Shown: positions 45,752 through 63,400, counted from the first letter of the stretch. The stretch is 64,000 nucleotides of DNA from Corallium rubrum (GCA_964035015.1 OZ036004.1:7021384-7085383); one strand, 5' to 3'. The notes: generated by a model not told the origin, from the sequence alone. Program-made: numbers and translations.

Positions 45752-46004
45752 AGAAAACAGAAGACAAACGAGGTAAAAATTACTCACTATTTCAGGAAAT
45801 GACTCATAATTCACAATAAAGCAGGTACCGCGTAACATGTCGAGTGGCCAGTCTCTGACTTGGTCGTATTAATAGTTCTATGAAAACAAATGCAAATCTG
45901 ACTTTAGAAAACGTGGTCACAGATAGCAATAGTCACCGGGTGTTATGAAATTTGTAAGCCTCTTCAGCCTGTAATATTTATAGTTAGTTATATATAGTTC
46001 TTTT

Positions 46005-46462
46005 ACAGGGTATTGGCAATAAAAATTAAGTTTGTTTAACTTGACAGAACTCGTGAAATTGTAATAGAAAATATTTTACAACTTTTTCGTCTTTCTTCGT
46101 TTGCAAGATACTTCAATTTATTTAATATGTAAATGAAATGGGCTCTGACGTCAGGAGCAGGGCGCAGTATCTTTACACAAAGCAACATCGGTTACGAAAT
46201 GTTCAGTGTCACAAGGCGAGTTTGTGTGCACAGTTTCAAGTGATTTCGTTGAACAAATTTAGAGATATAACTGATTTTGCTACGTGTGAAAATACTGTAC
46301 CCTACTCCTGACGTCAGAGACCCATCTCGTTTGCTGATGTTAAACAAATTGAAATATCTTGAAAACGAAGAAAGATACGAAAAAATTGTAAAAGATCTTC
46401 TATTACAATTTTATGAGTCCTTTCAAATTAGACAAACTTAATTTTTGTTGCCCTGAATGTCC
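46005..46462. mobile_element. Palindromic MITE, long arms, copy D
   Basis: CAATAAAAATTAAGTTTGTT at the left and AAACTTAATTTTTGTTGCCC at the right bound arms of about 200 bp, each with TTTCGT..TTCTTCGTTTGCAAGA-type and CTCTGACGTCAGGAGCAGG-type words (inverted on the other side). TGACGTCA sits near the inner end of both arms. Confidence 0.75.
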
Positions 46463-46591
46463 TTTAATTCACATAAATAAAACAGCCAATGAATTTAGGA
46501 GCTCTTGGTCTTGCAGATTTCTTCAAGAATGTACTGGAATGATTGGTTTCAACGATAATAAAAATAGTTGCTGTTCTTTTTATTTATTTAA

Positions 46592-47067
46592 AGTGCCTAT
46601 GAAGCGAAAATTATTATTGTCTTAAATGAAAGAACTCTTAAAACTACAACGTAACATCTTTTGCAGATCTTCGTTTCCGTGCTTCGTTGTTGAGATATTT
46701 CAGTTTCTTTGATATGCAAATTAAACACTTTGACATCACACGTGTATGAGTTATCGGAGAAAGTTCTATATCTTTGCTATTATCAAACGAAATCACTTCG
46801 AAGCCGATCCTGTTCGTCTATTTCGCATACAGCATTAGACATACAGATTTTTAATTGATTTCGTTTGATAATAGCAAAGATACCGAACCTTCTCTGATAA
46901 CTCATTGTACACGTGTGACGTCAAAGTGTTTAATTTGCATATCAAAAAAATTGAAATACCTCAACAACGAGGCACGGAAACGACGAGCTGCAAAAGATTT
47001 TACTTTGTCGTTTTGAGAGTTCTTTCATTTAAGACAATAATAATTTTCGCTTCATAGGCACTTGAAC
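46592..47067. mobile_element. Palindromic MITE, long arms, copy E
   Basis: AAGTGCCTATGAAGCGAAAA and TTTTCGCTTCATAGGCACTT are perfect inverted ends. The arms share GTAACATCTTTTGCAG, CGTGCTTCGTTGTTGAGATA and TTAATTTGCATATCAAA with copy A. Arm identity is high. Confidence 0.85.
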
Positions 47068-48084
47068 TATTTATTCTCTTCGTTTTATAACATATTATTT
47101 AGGTTAACGCCAATTTAGATCATAAGAAAAGAAATTTCCAAATGTGAAAGGCACGTGCACTAACATGCTGGCAGTATATGTGATTCAATCTCTGCGTTCC
47201 AATCATCAGAATCCCAGTAGCCGCTCAATGGTTAGAAGCGTCTCACTGGTTTTCAGTTATAGGTTGCTCGGAAACTCAGAAATTTTTCTAAGTAAAATAA
47301 AAATAGCTCTCAGGAAAAATATTTACGCTCAATGTTCTAACCGATACTAGTGGTTTACAAAAAAATACAGCCTCATTCAAGAGATCCAGCAAAGCATGTT
47401 TGTGTCCAAGGACAATGTAACAAATAGCGATACCCAGCTAGTTTCGGAATGATGTTCAATTAGCAACGAACAAAGAAACATGCAATTAACTCCCCGATGG
47501 AGGTATGCCGGAAAATAAAAAGACAGTCAAACTTCAATTAAAACACAGCTAGAGATTGTTTACCCACGTGTTGGGATGACTAATTTAAAAACAAAATTGT
47601 TGTGATGTTATTTCAACTATTTTACTCAGAAACATTCCCCGAAAGTTCGTTTCGAAAAATTTTTCGAAAGAATTAGAGTTCCTAAGCCGGAATTTCTAAG
47701 TAAGGAACTATATAGGTCTAAGAACTGAAATTTGGACTAGAATTGAGGATCGTAATAAAGACTCGATTTAGAATTTGGAACTTGGAAGCAATTAAAACTT
47801 AGAAATAATAGCTCCAACTCAGAAGATCTGAGTTCAGCCATATCCGAGACATCATTTGAAACCAAAATTGAGACGATATCGAACGTTCGTCTGGTTAGGC
47901 CAATAGGGGTACATTGTATATTTGGAGAAAGTTCTTGAGCCCCATGACCATGCACGTAGACAAGGATCAAATCTATCTGCAACATTCTAATGATCGGTTA
48001 GAAAGAAGTTCCGAAATATTTTTGAGTGTTTCAGTTTGACCAACGTCTACCAAACGTCTGTGACTGTTACATAACTTACATTAT

Positions 48085-48365
48085 TATATAGATGCGAGTG
48101 TTTTACTAGAGAATATGCAGTGTCGTATTTTCCATATCCTCACTAGTGAAGATATCGATGACGTCATTAAGAATTTTACCTCTTTTTGCATTGAATCTAT
48201 ATAATAAAAAGAAAATTACACGCTGGCTTGAAGATATGAATTTTATCTTCTCGTGGTAAAAACGACATTTTACTCACTCGCTACGCTCATTCGTAAAATA
48301 TTGTTTTCACCACTCGAAGATAAAATCCATATCTTCACACCACCGTGTAATATCCTCTATTTACG
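48085..48365. repeat. Inverted-word repeat (GAAGATATGAATTTTATCTTC)
   Basis: GAAGATATGAATTTTATCTT and AAGATAAAATCCATATCTTC surround ACTCACTCGCTACGCTCATT. ATTACACGCTGG and CACCGTGTAAT form outer inverted words. A foldback repeat without coding potential. Confidence 0.55.
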
Positions 48366-48519
48366 CCAAGCTCACACGTGTATACAACATGCATTACATG
48401 TATATATACAGTACGCACCATTCTTAACTATTATGATATTGCATTGGAAAATATATTGCGTTCGATTTCTGGTGGTATTTTAAAAGTGATACTTAAGTAT
48501 TAAAAGGGACTGTAGTATA

Positions 48520-48860
48520 GTTTAAACTAAACTAAACTAAACTAAACTAAACTAAACTAAACCAAACCAAACCAAACCAAACCAAACCAATAAATTAAAT
48601 CAGTTCATGCTGCGTTCTCTCTAGACTAGAGGTCCATCTATGTAGTAAAGATCATTTGGACATCCCTCATAGGTCTTGTAGTTTTTATTACACTGGAAGA
48701 AACCAGAGTGTCTGGAGGAAATCTGCAGTGTTTGGTAGAGAGTCAGACTAGGAATCCTCTTCTTATAGGTGGCCAAGATAAAATTTATTTAAAAAAATTG
48801 CACAAACAGGATTAACTTGGCTCAGAGATGAAAGGCATGTGAAGAATTTTGCTGCATTTA
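48520..48860 (-). mobile_element. tRNA-derived SINE, second family, minus strand
   Basis: On the minus strand, CTTTCATCTCTGAGCC, AGGATTCCTAGTCTGACTCT, CCAAACACTGCAGATTTCCT and GACCTCTAGTCTAGAGAG match the order of the SINE at 25147-25440. The tail is the pentamer array AAACT/AAACC (48525-48588). More diverged than the first copy. Confidence 0.55.
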
Positions 48861-49019
48861 TTTACATAATTACACATACACTTATGAATATGTCATATAT
48901 CCAAGTAGTTCAATGGTTATACATGTAGACCTGCTCAAGCAGGCTATCAATCAGGTACGTTATATATAATTATAGTTATTCAGAACAAAACAGCTCTTCC
49001 AAATGCTCAGGGTAGTGCA

Positions 49020-49925
49020 TAACCAGGGGTGGTGCTTATTTAGGGGTGGTGCTTATTCAGGGGTGGTGCTTATTTAGGAGGTGTGGTACTTATATTCAGG
49101 GATGGTACTTATTTATGGGTGGTGCTATTTAGGAGTGGTGCTTATTCCGGCAGGGGTGGTGCTTATTTAGGGGTGGTGCTTATTCAGGGGTTGGTACTTA
49201 TATTATTCAGGGGTGGTGCTTATATTATTCAGGGGTGGTGCTTATTTATGGGCAGTGCTTATTCAGGGGTGGTGCTTATATTATTCAGGGGTGGTGCTTA
49301 CTCAGGGGTGGTGCTTATTTAGGGGTGGTGCTTATTTAGGGGTGGTGCTTATTTAGGGGTGGTGCTTATTCAGGGGTTGGTACTTATATTATTCAGGGGT
49401 GGTGCTTATATTATTCAGGGGTGGTGCTTATTTATGGGCAGTGTTTATTCAGGGGTGGTGCTTATATTATTCAGGGGTGGTGCTTATTTAGGGGTGGTGC
49501 TATTTAGGGGTGGTGCTTATATTATTCAGGGGTGGTGCTTATTCAGGAGTGGTGCTTATTCATGGGTGGTGCTTATTTAGGGGTGTTGCTTATTTAGGGG
49601 TGGTGTTTATTCAGGGGTGGTGCTTAATTACCAGGGGTGGTGCTTATTTAGGGGTTGTGCTTAGCCAGGGGTGGTACTTATTTGGGGGTTGTGCTTATCC
49701 AGGGGTGGTGCTTATTTGGTGGTGTCACTTATTTGATAGTTGTTCTTATTTGGGGGTGGTGCTTATCCAGGGTTGGTGCTTATGTGGTAGTGGTGCTTAT
49801 TCAGAGGTAGTGCTTATTCAGGAGTGGTGTTTATTCAAGGGTGGTGCTTATTTGGCTGTGGTAATTATTTTGGGAGTGGTGCTTTTTTGGAGGTGGCGCT
49901 TATTTGGGGGGAGGGGGTGTGTGCT
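49020..49925 (+). repeat. G-rich minisatellite, about 18-bp unit, about 48 copies
   Basis: The unit AGGGGTGGTGCTTATTT alternates with ATTC and ATATTATTC spacers; higher-order repetition (a block of about 190 bp near 49100-49290 recurs at 49340-49480). Copies grow more diverse to the right. Open frames here are repeats, not genes. Confidence 0.9.
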
Positions 49926-50455
49926 TATTTAAGTTGTGATGAATAATAAAAAGCAAATGTTCAGTGAGCTGAATAAGAGAGCAATAAAATATACCCACTT
50001 CAAACTGAAAAACATTGACTGTGATACATGAGAATAAATGCCTGGGCTGGTTCAAATTGAGTGGTAGATATAGGCTGTGGGTGTCTGTGTAATGGACAAT
50101 TGTGTCATTCATCTAATTTTGTTTTGTTTTGAGCATTATAAATATGGACAGTTTATTAAGTTTGTTATGCGGAATTAACCTGAGAATTCGGCAAATGTAA
50201 AATAGAAACAGAAAGTTATTCAATGAATATTCAAATATTAATTAGTATTCATTATTACTGTATTTATAAAAGATACCCACCACGACAAAGACCGAATAAG
50301 TAAAGCAATTTTGGCGTAGTATTTACTTTTAGCGCGTTTCGAAATTGCTGCGAGACAACAAGAAGAAACGAGTTGAATTTTTAATACGTTAATGAGGACA
50401 CAAGACGACAAACATTTGAACAAACATTTACTTAAAACACACAACTCAAACTCAC

Positions 50456-50610
50456 CCATTGTTATTTTGTTTGAAGTTGATAACTGCCACAAATTAGCTT
50501 TGGTTTCTTCTCAATATTCGGCTGAAACCAGAGTCCAGGACAATTTGACAAAAAATTAAAAACAACATGGCCGCCTTTAAATTTCTTTTAATTTTCCCGC
50601 TCTTTTCAAT
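50456..50610. other. Possible 5' exons on either strand (weak)
   Basis: On the minus strand CAAAATAACAATGG is followed at 50455 by GTGAGT, a strong donor. On the plus strand AACAACATGGCCGCC at 50567 opens a 41-codon frame (MAAFKFLLIFPLFSIGRFSV...) in a good start context. I found no continuing exon for either, so these stay hints. Confidence 0.2.
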
Positions 50611-50957
50611 CGGGCGGTTTTCGGTATTCGGAAGCTTACGTTATAGTGATCGGGATGGTAACGTACGTCAACGGAAACCACTCGGTCATTAGCTTTGAGT
50701 GACTTTACGCCCCAAAAACTTATGATAATTACTTTGATATTTGCTTGTGGGCCTTACAATAAATATAAAAATTTTGAGTAGTACTTAGAAGGGTAAAATA
50801 CAGTGTAAATTCAAATTCTAATAGTTGTTTGCCATTTGTGTGAAAATAAATACAAAAAATTACCTGACGATAAAGTAGGGATAATTAGGGATGGGCGTAA
50901 AGAAAAGGGATAGTTTGGAACAATCTGGTACTCTAAGTGATGACGTTGATGTGAGTA

Positions 50958-50965
50958 TGACGTCA
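50958..50965. promoter_or_regulatory. CRE site upstream of SLC25A3
   Basis: Perfect TGACGTCA 123 bp upstream of the SLC25A3 start codon, with a second GATGACGTTGA half-match at 50939. A CREB/ATF site at this distance would fit a constitutive metabolic promoter. There is no evident TATA box. Confidence 0.45.
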
Positions 50966-51087
50966 GAGTCCAGAGTACATTGCGTTGCCTTCCTCTTTTC
51001 ACAACTGCCTCAAAATCTACCGGTTGGAAATTGACTTTCCGAAGGTAGTTTGACCAACGAAAGAACTCGTTTTGAACAACAAAGGCA

Positions 51088-54000
51088 ATGTTTTCAAGTC
51101 TATCACAAATAGCCAAGAACAGTCCGTTCGCAAGTCCCATCCAGCAAGCACAATGCGCTTCTGGGGAACAGAAAATGGCCATGGCAGCGTCAAGTTCAGG
51201 TACACATGACTATTAAATATCGAGAAAAAATCCTTGTATCTTGGGTACAGCTTATTGTCTGTGACATGACCCTGTTGTGAACACTAAAATATCTACTTGA
51301 AATACAGGGAAATTTTCTGTGAAAATTATTCGGCGATCGATCGTGAATAAAATGCCGGTTTTTACTTTCATCATTTCATGTACAGCGTACACGTGATTTG
51401 GTAGTTTTAATATTTTTAAAATGCTTCCAATGTATCAATTTTGAGATTTCTTTTTTAAAATACTATGCTGGTATATTTGTGGATCACTGATGTTAAGATG
51501 TAGATTGTAGAAGTCTATAAAGCGAGCAGATCTCTGAGTGATTTCGCTTTATAGTCTTCAGTCTCTTTTGGCAGACGGGGGGTAGGGTCATTATATTGTG
51601 TTTGTCGATGCAGGTACCAGTATGTGTAGATATATAGCTCTCAAGATATGAGCACTTGACTTTTAGGCTTCTTCCCCCCCCCCCCTCCCACATTACTAAT
51701 GATTCTGAAATGTATCTCCAGTTTTCAATTCAGTCTCCAATCTTCCCTATTACTATTGTGATACTGTATATATATTATATTTTTGCTGTCAAACTTTAGT
51801 ACATACTGTAAAATATGAACCAAGAATCAAACCAGATATTCTTTGCTGTGCATTATTGTACAACAATATTGCACTGTGATATTGAAAATAATATATGGTT
51901 TATAATGTTGTTCAAAAAATAGTGATGATTTACTCTTAGGACTCTTCTAGGGGCAGCCGAGGACATGCCCCCCTGGAAATTTTTAAAATTTAGAGTCTTG
52001 GAAATGCCATTTCCTGCATTCTGAGGAGTGATTTTTAAGAACACTTAAGGTCATGAAATGTCGTAAAAACTAGTTAAAATACAACACATTTCAACAATTT
52101 TTTCGATGTTGTGTCTACTGGGTTGACTTATCATCACTGTATATGGGTGCTTTTGGCCGACAGGAATGAGGCTGTAACAGTTACTTTAGCCTAACGAGTA
52201 ACCTATAATTTGTGAATGGTGATTGATGAGTCAGTTGCTGCAAAATTTCGGGGGGGCTCAGCCCCCATTGAGATTTCTCCGGGGGCTAAAGCCCCTCAGC
52301 CCCCCCATAGTCTATGCCTATGGTCAGTGGTATTACCAAGACCATAAAGATCTAGTACTGTAATTAACTGGTTGATATTTTTTGACATTTTCCAGAAGAA
52401 TACAGTTGTGAATTTGGTGACTCAAAATATTATGCCTTGTGCGGTTTTGGAGGCATTTTAAGTTGTGGTATAACGCATACTGGTATTGTACCACTTGATT
52501 TGGTTAAATGCAGAATCCAGGTATGGTTATATTAATTGGTTATCTTTTCAGTACATATCGTGATAATACCCTGGGTGATGTTAATTGTAACCAATTAAGT
52601 ACAGAATACAGTACTCTCATTGTTTATGTCACTATCATGTCAATCTTACATGTGATCATGTAGGTTAATCCTGAAAAATATCCAAGTCTTGGACGAGCTT
52701 TAAGTGTAACAGTAAAAGAAGACGGTTTCCGTGGTCTGGCTAAAGGATGGGCACCAACATTCATTGGATATTCAATGCAAGGCCTGTGTAAATTTGGTTT
52801 CTATGAAGTCTTCAAGATATTCTATGGCAATTTAATAGGAGAGGTAACTGTAACCAACAAAATAATACCAGTATATATACAGTATATACATTTAAAACGT
52901 TCAAGAAGAGTAAATGTTGAAAAATTAAGGGTACTCTTCTGTTCAAGTTGTAATAAAGGTTTGTCTTATTTCTAGGAATTAGCGTACACATGGCGTACCT
53001 CACTCTACTTGGCTGCTTCAGCAAGTGCAGAGTTTTTCGCTGACATTGCTTTGGCACCTATGGAAGCTGTGAAAGTTCGCATCCAGACAAACCCTGGCTG
53101 GGCCAATACACTGCGAGAAGGAGTACCCAAATTAATGGCAGCTGAAGGTATTCGAGGGTAAGCGAGGAAATTTGTTGGTCCTAGGAATGAAATATTTAGT
53201 TTTATATACAGTACATGTAACATGCAATGCAGTAAAGCTGTGCTCAATCAATTAATCAATTGTTTTGGCAATAATTATTATTGATTAACAGCAATTATTG
53301 CCATGCTATATGAGCCAGATGTTGAAACTTCTGTTCGAGTATTTCTGTAGACTCTTCAGTCCTCTTACACTACAATTCTCACTTTTTAGATTCTATAAAG
53401 GACTTCCACCACTTTGGTTGAGACAGATTCCCTACACGATGATGAAGTTCTCATGCTTTGAAAGAACGGTTGAGTTTCTCTATCATTACATCGTCCCCAA
53501 ACCAAGGTAAAGCAAAACAGTTTGAGAATTGAGAATACAAAAAAATAATTTTTAAATTACATGTATTAACCCTTTCATTTTCTTTCTTTCTTACAGAGCA
53601 GAATGCTCTAAAGGAGAACAACTTGTAGTGACCTTTATCGCTGGTTATATAGGTATGTCAGTGTATGTACAGTAACTGGATTTTTTACTCTGAGATTCCA
53701 TGGAGTACCAAAGTGTTTATATTGTATAACAATCGAAATATACATGTAGTAAGGTTAGATATACTGCTGAAACAGAGAATGTGGGAGTCTAACATTTCGA
53801 GTAAAGGCCCTTCATCAGAAGAAACATCAGATGTTTCTCTCTGACGAGATAAACGTCAGAGACATTTATCTCTTACAAAGGGCCTTTGCAGATGTTTCTC
53901 TCTGGCGAAGGGCCTTCACTCGAAACGTTAGATTCCCACATTCTGTTTCAGCAGTATATCTAACCTTACTATAGATTTAGATTGTTGTTTCTACACTGCC

Positions 54001-54728
54001 TACGCAGCACGCTACTTTTATTTCACTTTTTATATTGTATAGATCATTACAGTAGATGTGGAAAACTGAATGTAGTTTAATTATTGGTGTTTTTCTTTCT
54101 TTTTTTTTCTAGCTGGAGTATTCTGTGCAGTTGTCTCTCACCCTGCTGATACTGTGGTATCTAAGCTTAATAATGATGTTGGCAGTTCAGCAGTACAAGC
54201 TGCTCGAGACTTGGGAATGAGAGGTATGTAAAGAATAGTTTACAGCAATGTAGCATCATAGTTAATAGAACATATGGTTTGGAAGCTCTATTCTTTCAAC
54301 TTGAAGTAATGGTCATGTTGAAAGACAATGGAGTTCCTTATATGGAAGTAAATTCTATGAACATAACTGCTTCATTATACAGAAAATACAATACCGTGAA
54401 GTTGCATGCACAAATTTCCATACACTTAAACAAAAACATAGAACAATGATTTTGGATGACTTTCCAGACCATGTATATGTTCTATTAACTATCGTAGCAT
54501 GCAGTATTGTGATGATTAATACCTTTGAATATGATACTTTAACTAAAGAATACATTACTCTTTCCAGGATTATGGAAAGGACTTGGTCCTCGTATTCTTA
54601 TGATCGGTACTCTAACTGCTGCTCAATGGTTCATCTATGATTCAGTGAAAGTAGTCTTCCGCTTGCCTCGTCCACCCCCACCAGAAATGCCAGAAAGTCT
54701 TAAACGCAAGTTACAACAAGCACAGTAA
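51088..54728 (+). CDS. SLC25A3: Mitochondrial phosphate carrier (SLC25A3), 8 coding exons
   Basis: Exons: 51088-51199, 52396-52520, 52664-52843, 52976-53157, 53390-53506, 53597-53652, 54113-54223, 54568-54728; all phases join to one 347-aa frame. The protein imports phosphate with a proton (or in exchange for hydroxide) across the inner mitochondrial membrane for ATP synthesis. I chose the ATG at 51088 because [14 protein letters not shown] matches the vertebrate N-terminus MYSS..LARANPF; an in-frame ATG at 51175 is less likely. The three carrier repeats show PLDLVK (70-75), PMEAVK (167-172) and PADTVVSK (268-275). [25 protein letters not shown] and MPESLKRKL are family hallmarks. Vertebrates have mutually exclusive exons 3A/3B; I see only one such exon here. 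Poly(A) signals at 54872 and 54889. Confidence 0.96.
53735..54018. repeat. Hammerhead-like inverted repeat in SLC25A3 intron 6
   Basis: AGTAAGGTTAGATATACTG at the left and CAGTATATCTAACCTTACT at the right are inverted. Inside are three partial copies of CTCTCTG(A/G)CGA..GGGCCTT and one CACTCGAAACGTTAGATTCC. It closes with TGCCTACGCAGCACGCTACT. Same family as 43722-43905. Confidence 0.7.
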
Positions 54729-55206
54729 AACTAAAACATGAGCTGGCTCAGAAGATCATAAAAGGAAAAGTAGGAAACCCATGAACAATAATTTATGGCT
54801 ATTCAATATATATTGTGACAAAATAACTTTTTATAACACGGAGTGTAATGATATCTGTATTTAAAACATTAAATAAATCTTGCTTCTTAATAAAGATGTT
54901 TCCTGTCCAAATTTCATAGTAATTAATCATGGTATTCACCTGTGCACAACCATTTATTTCTTCTTATTTTTTTAATACAAGTTCAGACCTTGTTTCAGTG
55001 AGACATATCAAGTCAATCAAACATTTGGATTAGATTCCTAATAATTTATTTTTTGATGTAATTTTCTGACATTCAAGACATTCATCCTGTAATATTGTAT
55101 ACATTGTAAATGAAACAAATTTATGGATTTGACAAAAAAAATTAAAATTATATTGTTTAGTATTGAATTTGAATGGTTATTAAATTAATGTATGATTGTT
55201 TGATTG

Positions 55207-59699
<4,493 letters not shown>

Positions 59700-60453
59700 C
59701 TATGGAATAAACGTTTAGAAATTACAACAATACTAATTTGCAATATATAAAGACTAAAAAATGAGCCTAAACTAAGGAACAAAGGCAGAAAATTGGTTTT
59801 AAAATGTACCTTTAATTATAAATCGTGTTGGGTACAGGTCAGAACAGCAAAAGTTGGGCCCTTCCTGTTGGTAGATTGTGCGGGTCAGTGCGGGAATGCA
59901 GTACAACACAGCTAACCCAAGCTAACAACACAACTTTGTACCATACAGGGGACAATTTTATATGTTGAATTTATATATATTTATACATATAAGAAAGCTT
60001 CTCTAACGGACTATAATTAAACTGAAAATAAATCTTTGTTGTTTGTATAAAGGATTTGTTATTTATTTATATATAAATATAAATGCATTTACTGTATATG
60101 TAATGTATTATGTAAATGTAAATAATTAATTCTTTGAAAGTTTTCATGGCGACAATGTACAGGCCTTCATTCATAGAGCAATGACAACAAGTTGTTGGCT
60201 AGCAATGACAAAAAGTTGTTGTTTTGTGGTGTTTCCACAAAACATATTTGTATTATATAAATACAAATGTATTATGTAAATATATAATTATACAAGTATG
60301 ATGTAATGTATGACGTAAATATAAATATATTATATATGTAAATACATTATGTAACGGTATTATGTAAATATTTATGTAAATGTAAAATAAATATCAAATT
60401 CCAAGCGGAAGTTTGAGCAGAGGTCTGGGTACAAAAGTATTTTTAGTTTCAAA
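59700..60453. promoter_or_regulatory. Shared divergent promoter region, sorting nexin / PDHB
   Basis: 754 bp separate the two start codons, which face away from each other. No canonical TATA box at either start was seen. A GCGGGTCAGTGCGGGAATGC stretch lies near 59879. Much of 59980-60400 is AT-rich repeat (TATGTAAATATA words), including a relic of the CAATGACAA(C/G) inverted-repeat family at 60145-60250. Confidence 0.55.
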
Positions 60454-63400
60454 ATGGCATCTCTTGCTAGATATTTATTTACAAGAACTGCTTCAAAATC
60501 CAAGGTTTCTGCATCTTTTGACGAGTTAAAGACCATCAGAATACAAGCTATTACAATACTATTATTTTCTATTTGTGTTTTTAGGGGCTTTTCGCAGTTC
60601 TTGGCTCAAGAAATCTTCATTGCTCCAGCCCAGCTTCCGCTACAGTAATTTGTGTTTTTTTGTTGCATAATCTAAATGGCGTTGCATGTGTTTTGTATAT
60701 CGTAATTTGTGATGGTATTAGTTTACAAATGCGTGGAGTCACTGTTTTTAATTCTGATCTCTATTGAAACAACAATTAAAAATATAGCTCTGTTAATAAT
60801 ATTTATGTACAATTTAATATGTACAAATTAAATTGTTTATTTCGAGGTTTATTTATGTGAAAATGTTTGGGGTTTTTTATTTAGCTTACAGTAAGAGATG
60901 CTATTAATTCAGCTCTCGATGAAGAAATACAACGAGATGATAAAGTATTTTTAATCGGGGAAGAGGTTGCAGAATATGATGGGGCCTACAAGGTCAGTTG
61001 AATTCTAGTGTATTCCAGGGTGCATTCGGTGTAGTCTAATCGGAAGATCTTCGGCGTAGAGTTACAGTAAGCCTTGGCGTACTGGCGCACAATCATCTTT
61101 CCTGGCGTAGTGGCGTACGCTGTTTTTAACTTGGCGGCGCATAAATACCAATAAATACATCAAACAATTCAAACGGCGTAACAGGTTTAGGCTTAGTACC
61201 GACATTACACATGTGTTAAATGAACGTGAATAAATGTTGTACTTTAGAGTCTGAGTCTGTTGTTTTTGCACCCCGGTCACTCTGTATCGGACTATTGTAT
61301 CTTATTGATATTTAAAAACTAATTACGATTTAAACTTCTCAAAAATGGTCCTAAACGTGTGGAATTTTTGCGGAACTGACTCATACGCCCTGGCGTGGGT
61401 GAGAGTCGGAAGAATGGGCCAGGGTGGGATGTTGGCGTAGCGTTGCGACTGCTTTGGCGTATCTTCGGCGTAGCATTTACACCGAATGCACCCTGGAGTG
61501 TATTAAATAGATAATATAAAACAAATTCAGTTCAAACTTGGTTTCTATAAGATCATCCCAATCACCTTGATTGCAACCTCTCCAATCAGACTAGAAGTAT
61601 CTCAAATTGCCCAATCTGATTATATGTACATGATGGATTCTGGTGATTGGGATGTCATTTTATTGATTGAGGCAATCAGGTAGTGCTGTACAAACTCCGG
61701 TTTTTTCACCTCCGACCCCGGCTCCGGCCAAAAAAACTCCGGCTTCAGCAAAAAAATCTCCGGCTCCAGCAGAAAATTTCCAGCTCCGGCATCCGAGGAA
61801 AATTCAATATTTAATGGAAATTTTACGGCAATTTCACATTTCAAAGTGGAAACACAAGCACTATCTTTGTTTTTGATTTTAACTCTTTGCAACCTCGTAC
61901 CCAGGGTCTTTGGGTACGAGTTTGAACATTTCATACTATGCATGATGCACAACGGTATTGGTGTTGCCGATCTGCTGCTGACGGTGTTATAAGCGTGGAT
62001 AAATAAAAATGATCTATCTACAGTAGTCAATACGAAGCGGTTAAATGTAAGTGCTGCCGGAGTTTTGCCGGAGCTGAACAAACTCCAGCTCCGGCTCCAG
62101 CTCCGGCAAAATAGGCCGGAGCTCCGGCTCCAGCTCCAGCCCTCAGCACTACAATCAGGGGCAGTGTGGCCCACCAGGAGATTTCCCTGGGGAGCATGCC
62201 CTGGACCCCCTAAATATCCTGACCCAGAGCAAATTTTAAAATGGGCAGTTCTAAATTTTTCTTAGGATCACAGTTGGCAGTGGGCCCCAAAAATGTCAAT
62301 TCCCAGGCCACATTTCAGAGCCACACCACCACTGGGGGCAGTCAAGATGATCTTATAGAAACCAGGCTTTAACAGCAAGTCAGTGTCAAATACTACAGTC
62401 GTTGGCATCTAAGCGTGTACACCGCCTGTCAAAACATGTTTTATGTCAACGTCAAAGTTAAATGTTTACCTTCCCATACGAAAATGTTCTATAGAATCCT
62501 ATAGAATATTCTATTGGAATTTGGGACTCTATGGAATATTCTATTGGATTTCGAGATCCAACAGAATATTCTATAGAATATTCTACGGCATTTCTAAAAT
62601 TCTATAGAATCCAATAGAATATTCTATAGAATCTGTCCCAATTTCTTATTGAATATTCCATAGAATATTCTATAGCACATTTTCGTATGGGTTGGGAACG
62701 TATTAGGTTTTCATTCGATACATTCGAACCAATACATTATTGTCACATGAATGTGCCCTTAGCCAATCACGTCTTGCCAATCCCACAGTGTTGATTTCAA
62801 AACGGTTAACTTTGGGTTAAATTTAGAACATCTTTTGACGGGCGGTGTACACGCTTAGATGCCAACGACTGTATTAGTCCACGTAACCCTGGGTACAAAA
62901 TAAGAAATTCACATAAAGTCAAACTTACATAAGCACATGAAGTTTACCCCTCACACATGTTGCCTAGTGCATCATCAACCTACACCATCTTGGTAAGTTT
63001 CATTGGTGACTTTGACCATCAACAGTGTCAGAAGAACTTACCAGGAAGAGGTGTTGACAGTGTTATCATTGATGGTTAATTCACAAGTTACTTTTCATGT
63101 GAGTTGGACTTCTAGTGGTGAATTTACTAGTTTTGTGCCCTAGACATCTTCAACCTCATACCTACCTTCTCAGGTGCTCACAAGCAAGGCCACTGAGGGG
63201 GGGGGGGGCTAGTATAGAGGGGCAAGTTGCCCTGGGCCCCCAACTTGAGGAGAACCCCCTAAATTTTTTGAAATAGATTTGAGGTTTTGATATAAGAAAC
63301 CATATGAAACCCTTCATTTTTAGCCAACCCAGGGGACCAGAGAACATGTAGACGCAACCCTATGATGTGTGCCATCAGGCAGGGCCCCCCAAATCAACCC

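Noticed and set aside
49083-49932. Gly/Val/Leu-rich frames
   Set aside because: Translations of the G-rich minisatellite; no other support.
50811-51205. Minus-strand frames of 123 and 62 codons
   Set aside because: They are antisense to SLC25A3 exon 1 and its promoter; the plus-strand exon has clear homology.
61062-61280. 72-codon minus-strand frame
   Set aside because: It lies wholly inside the MITE at 61015-61496 and has no family match.
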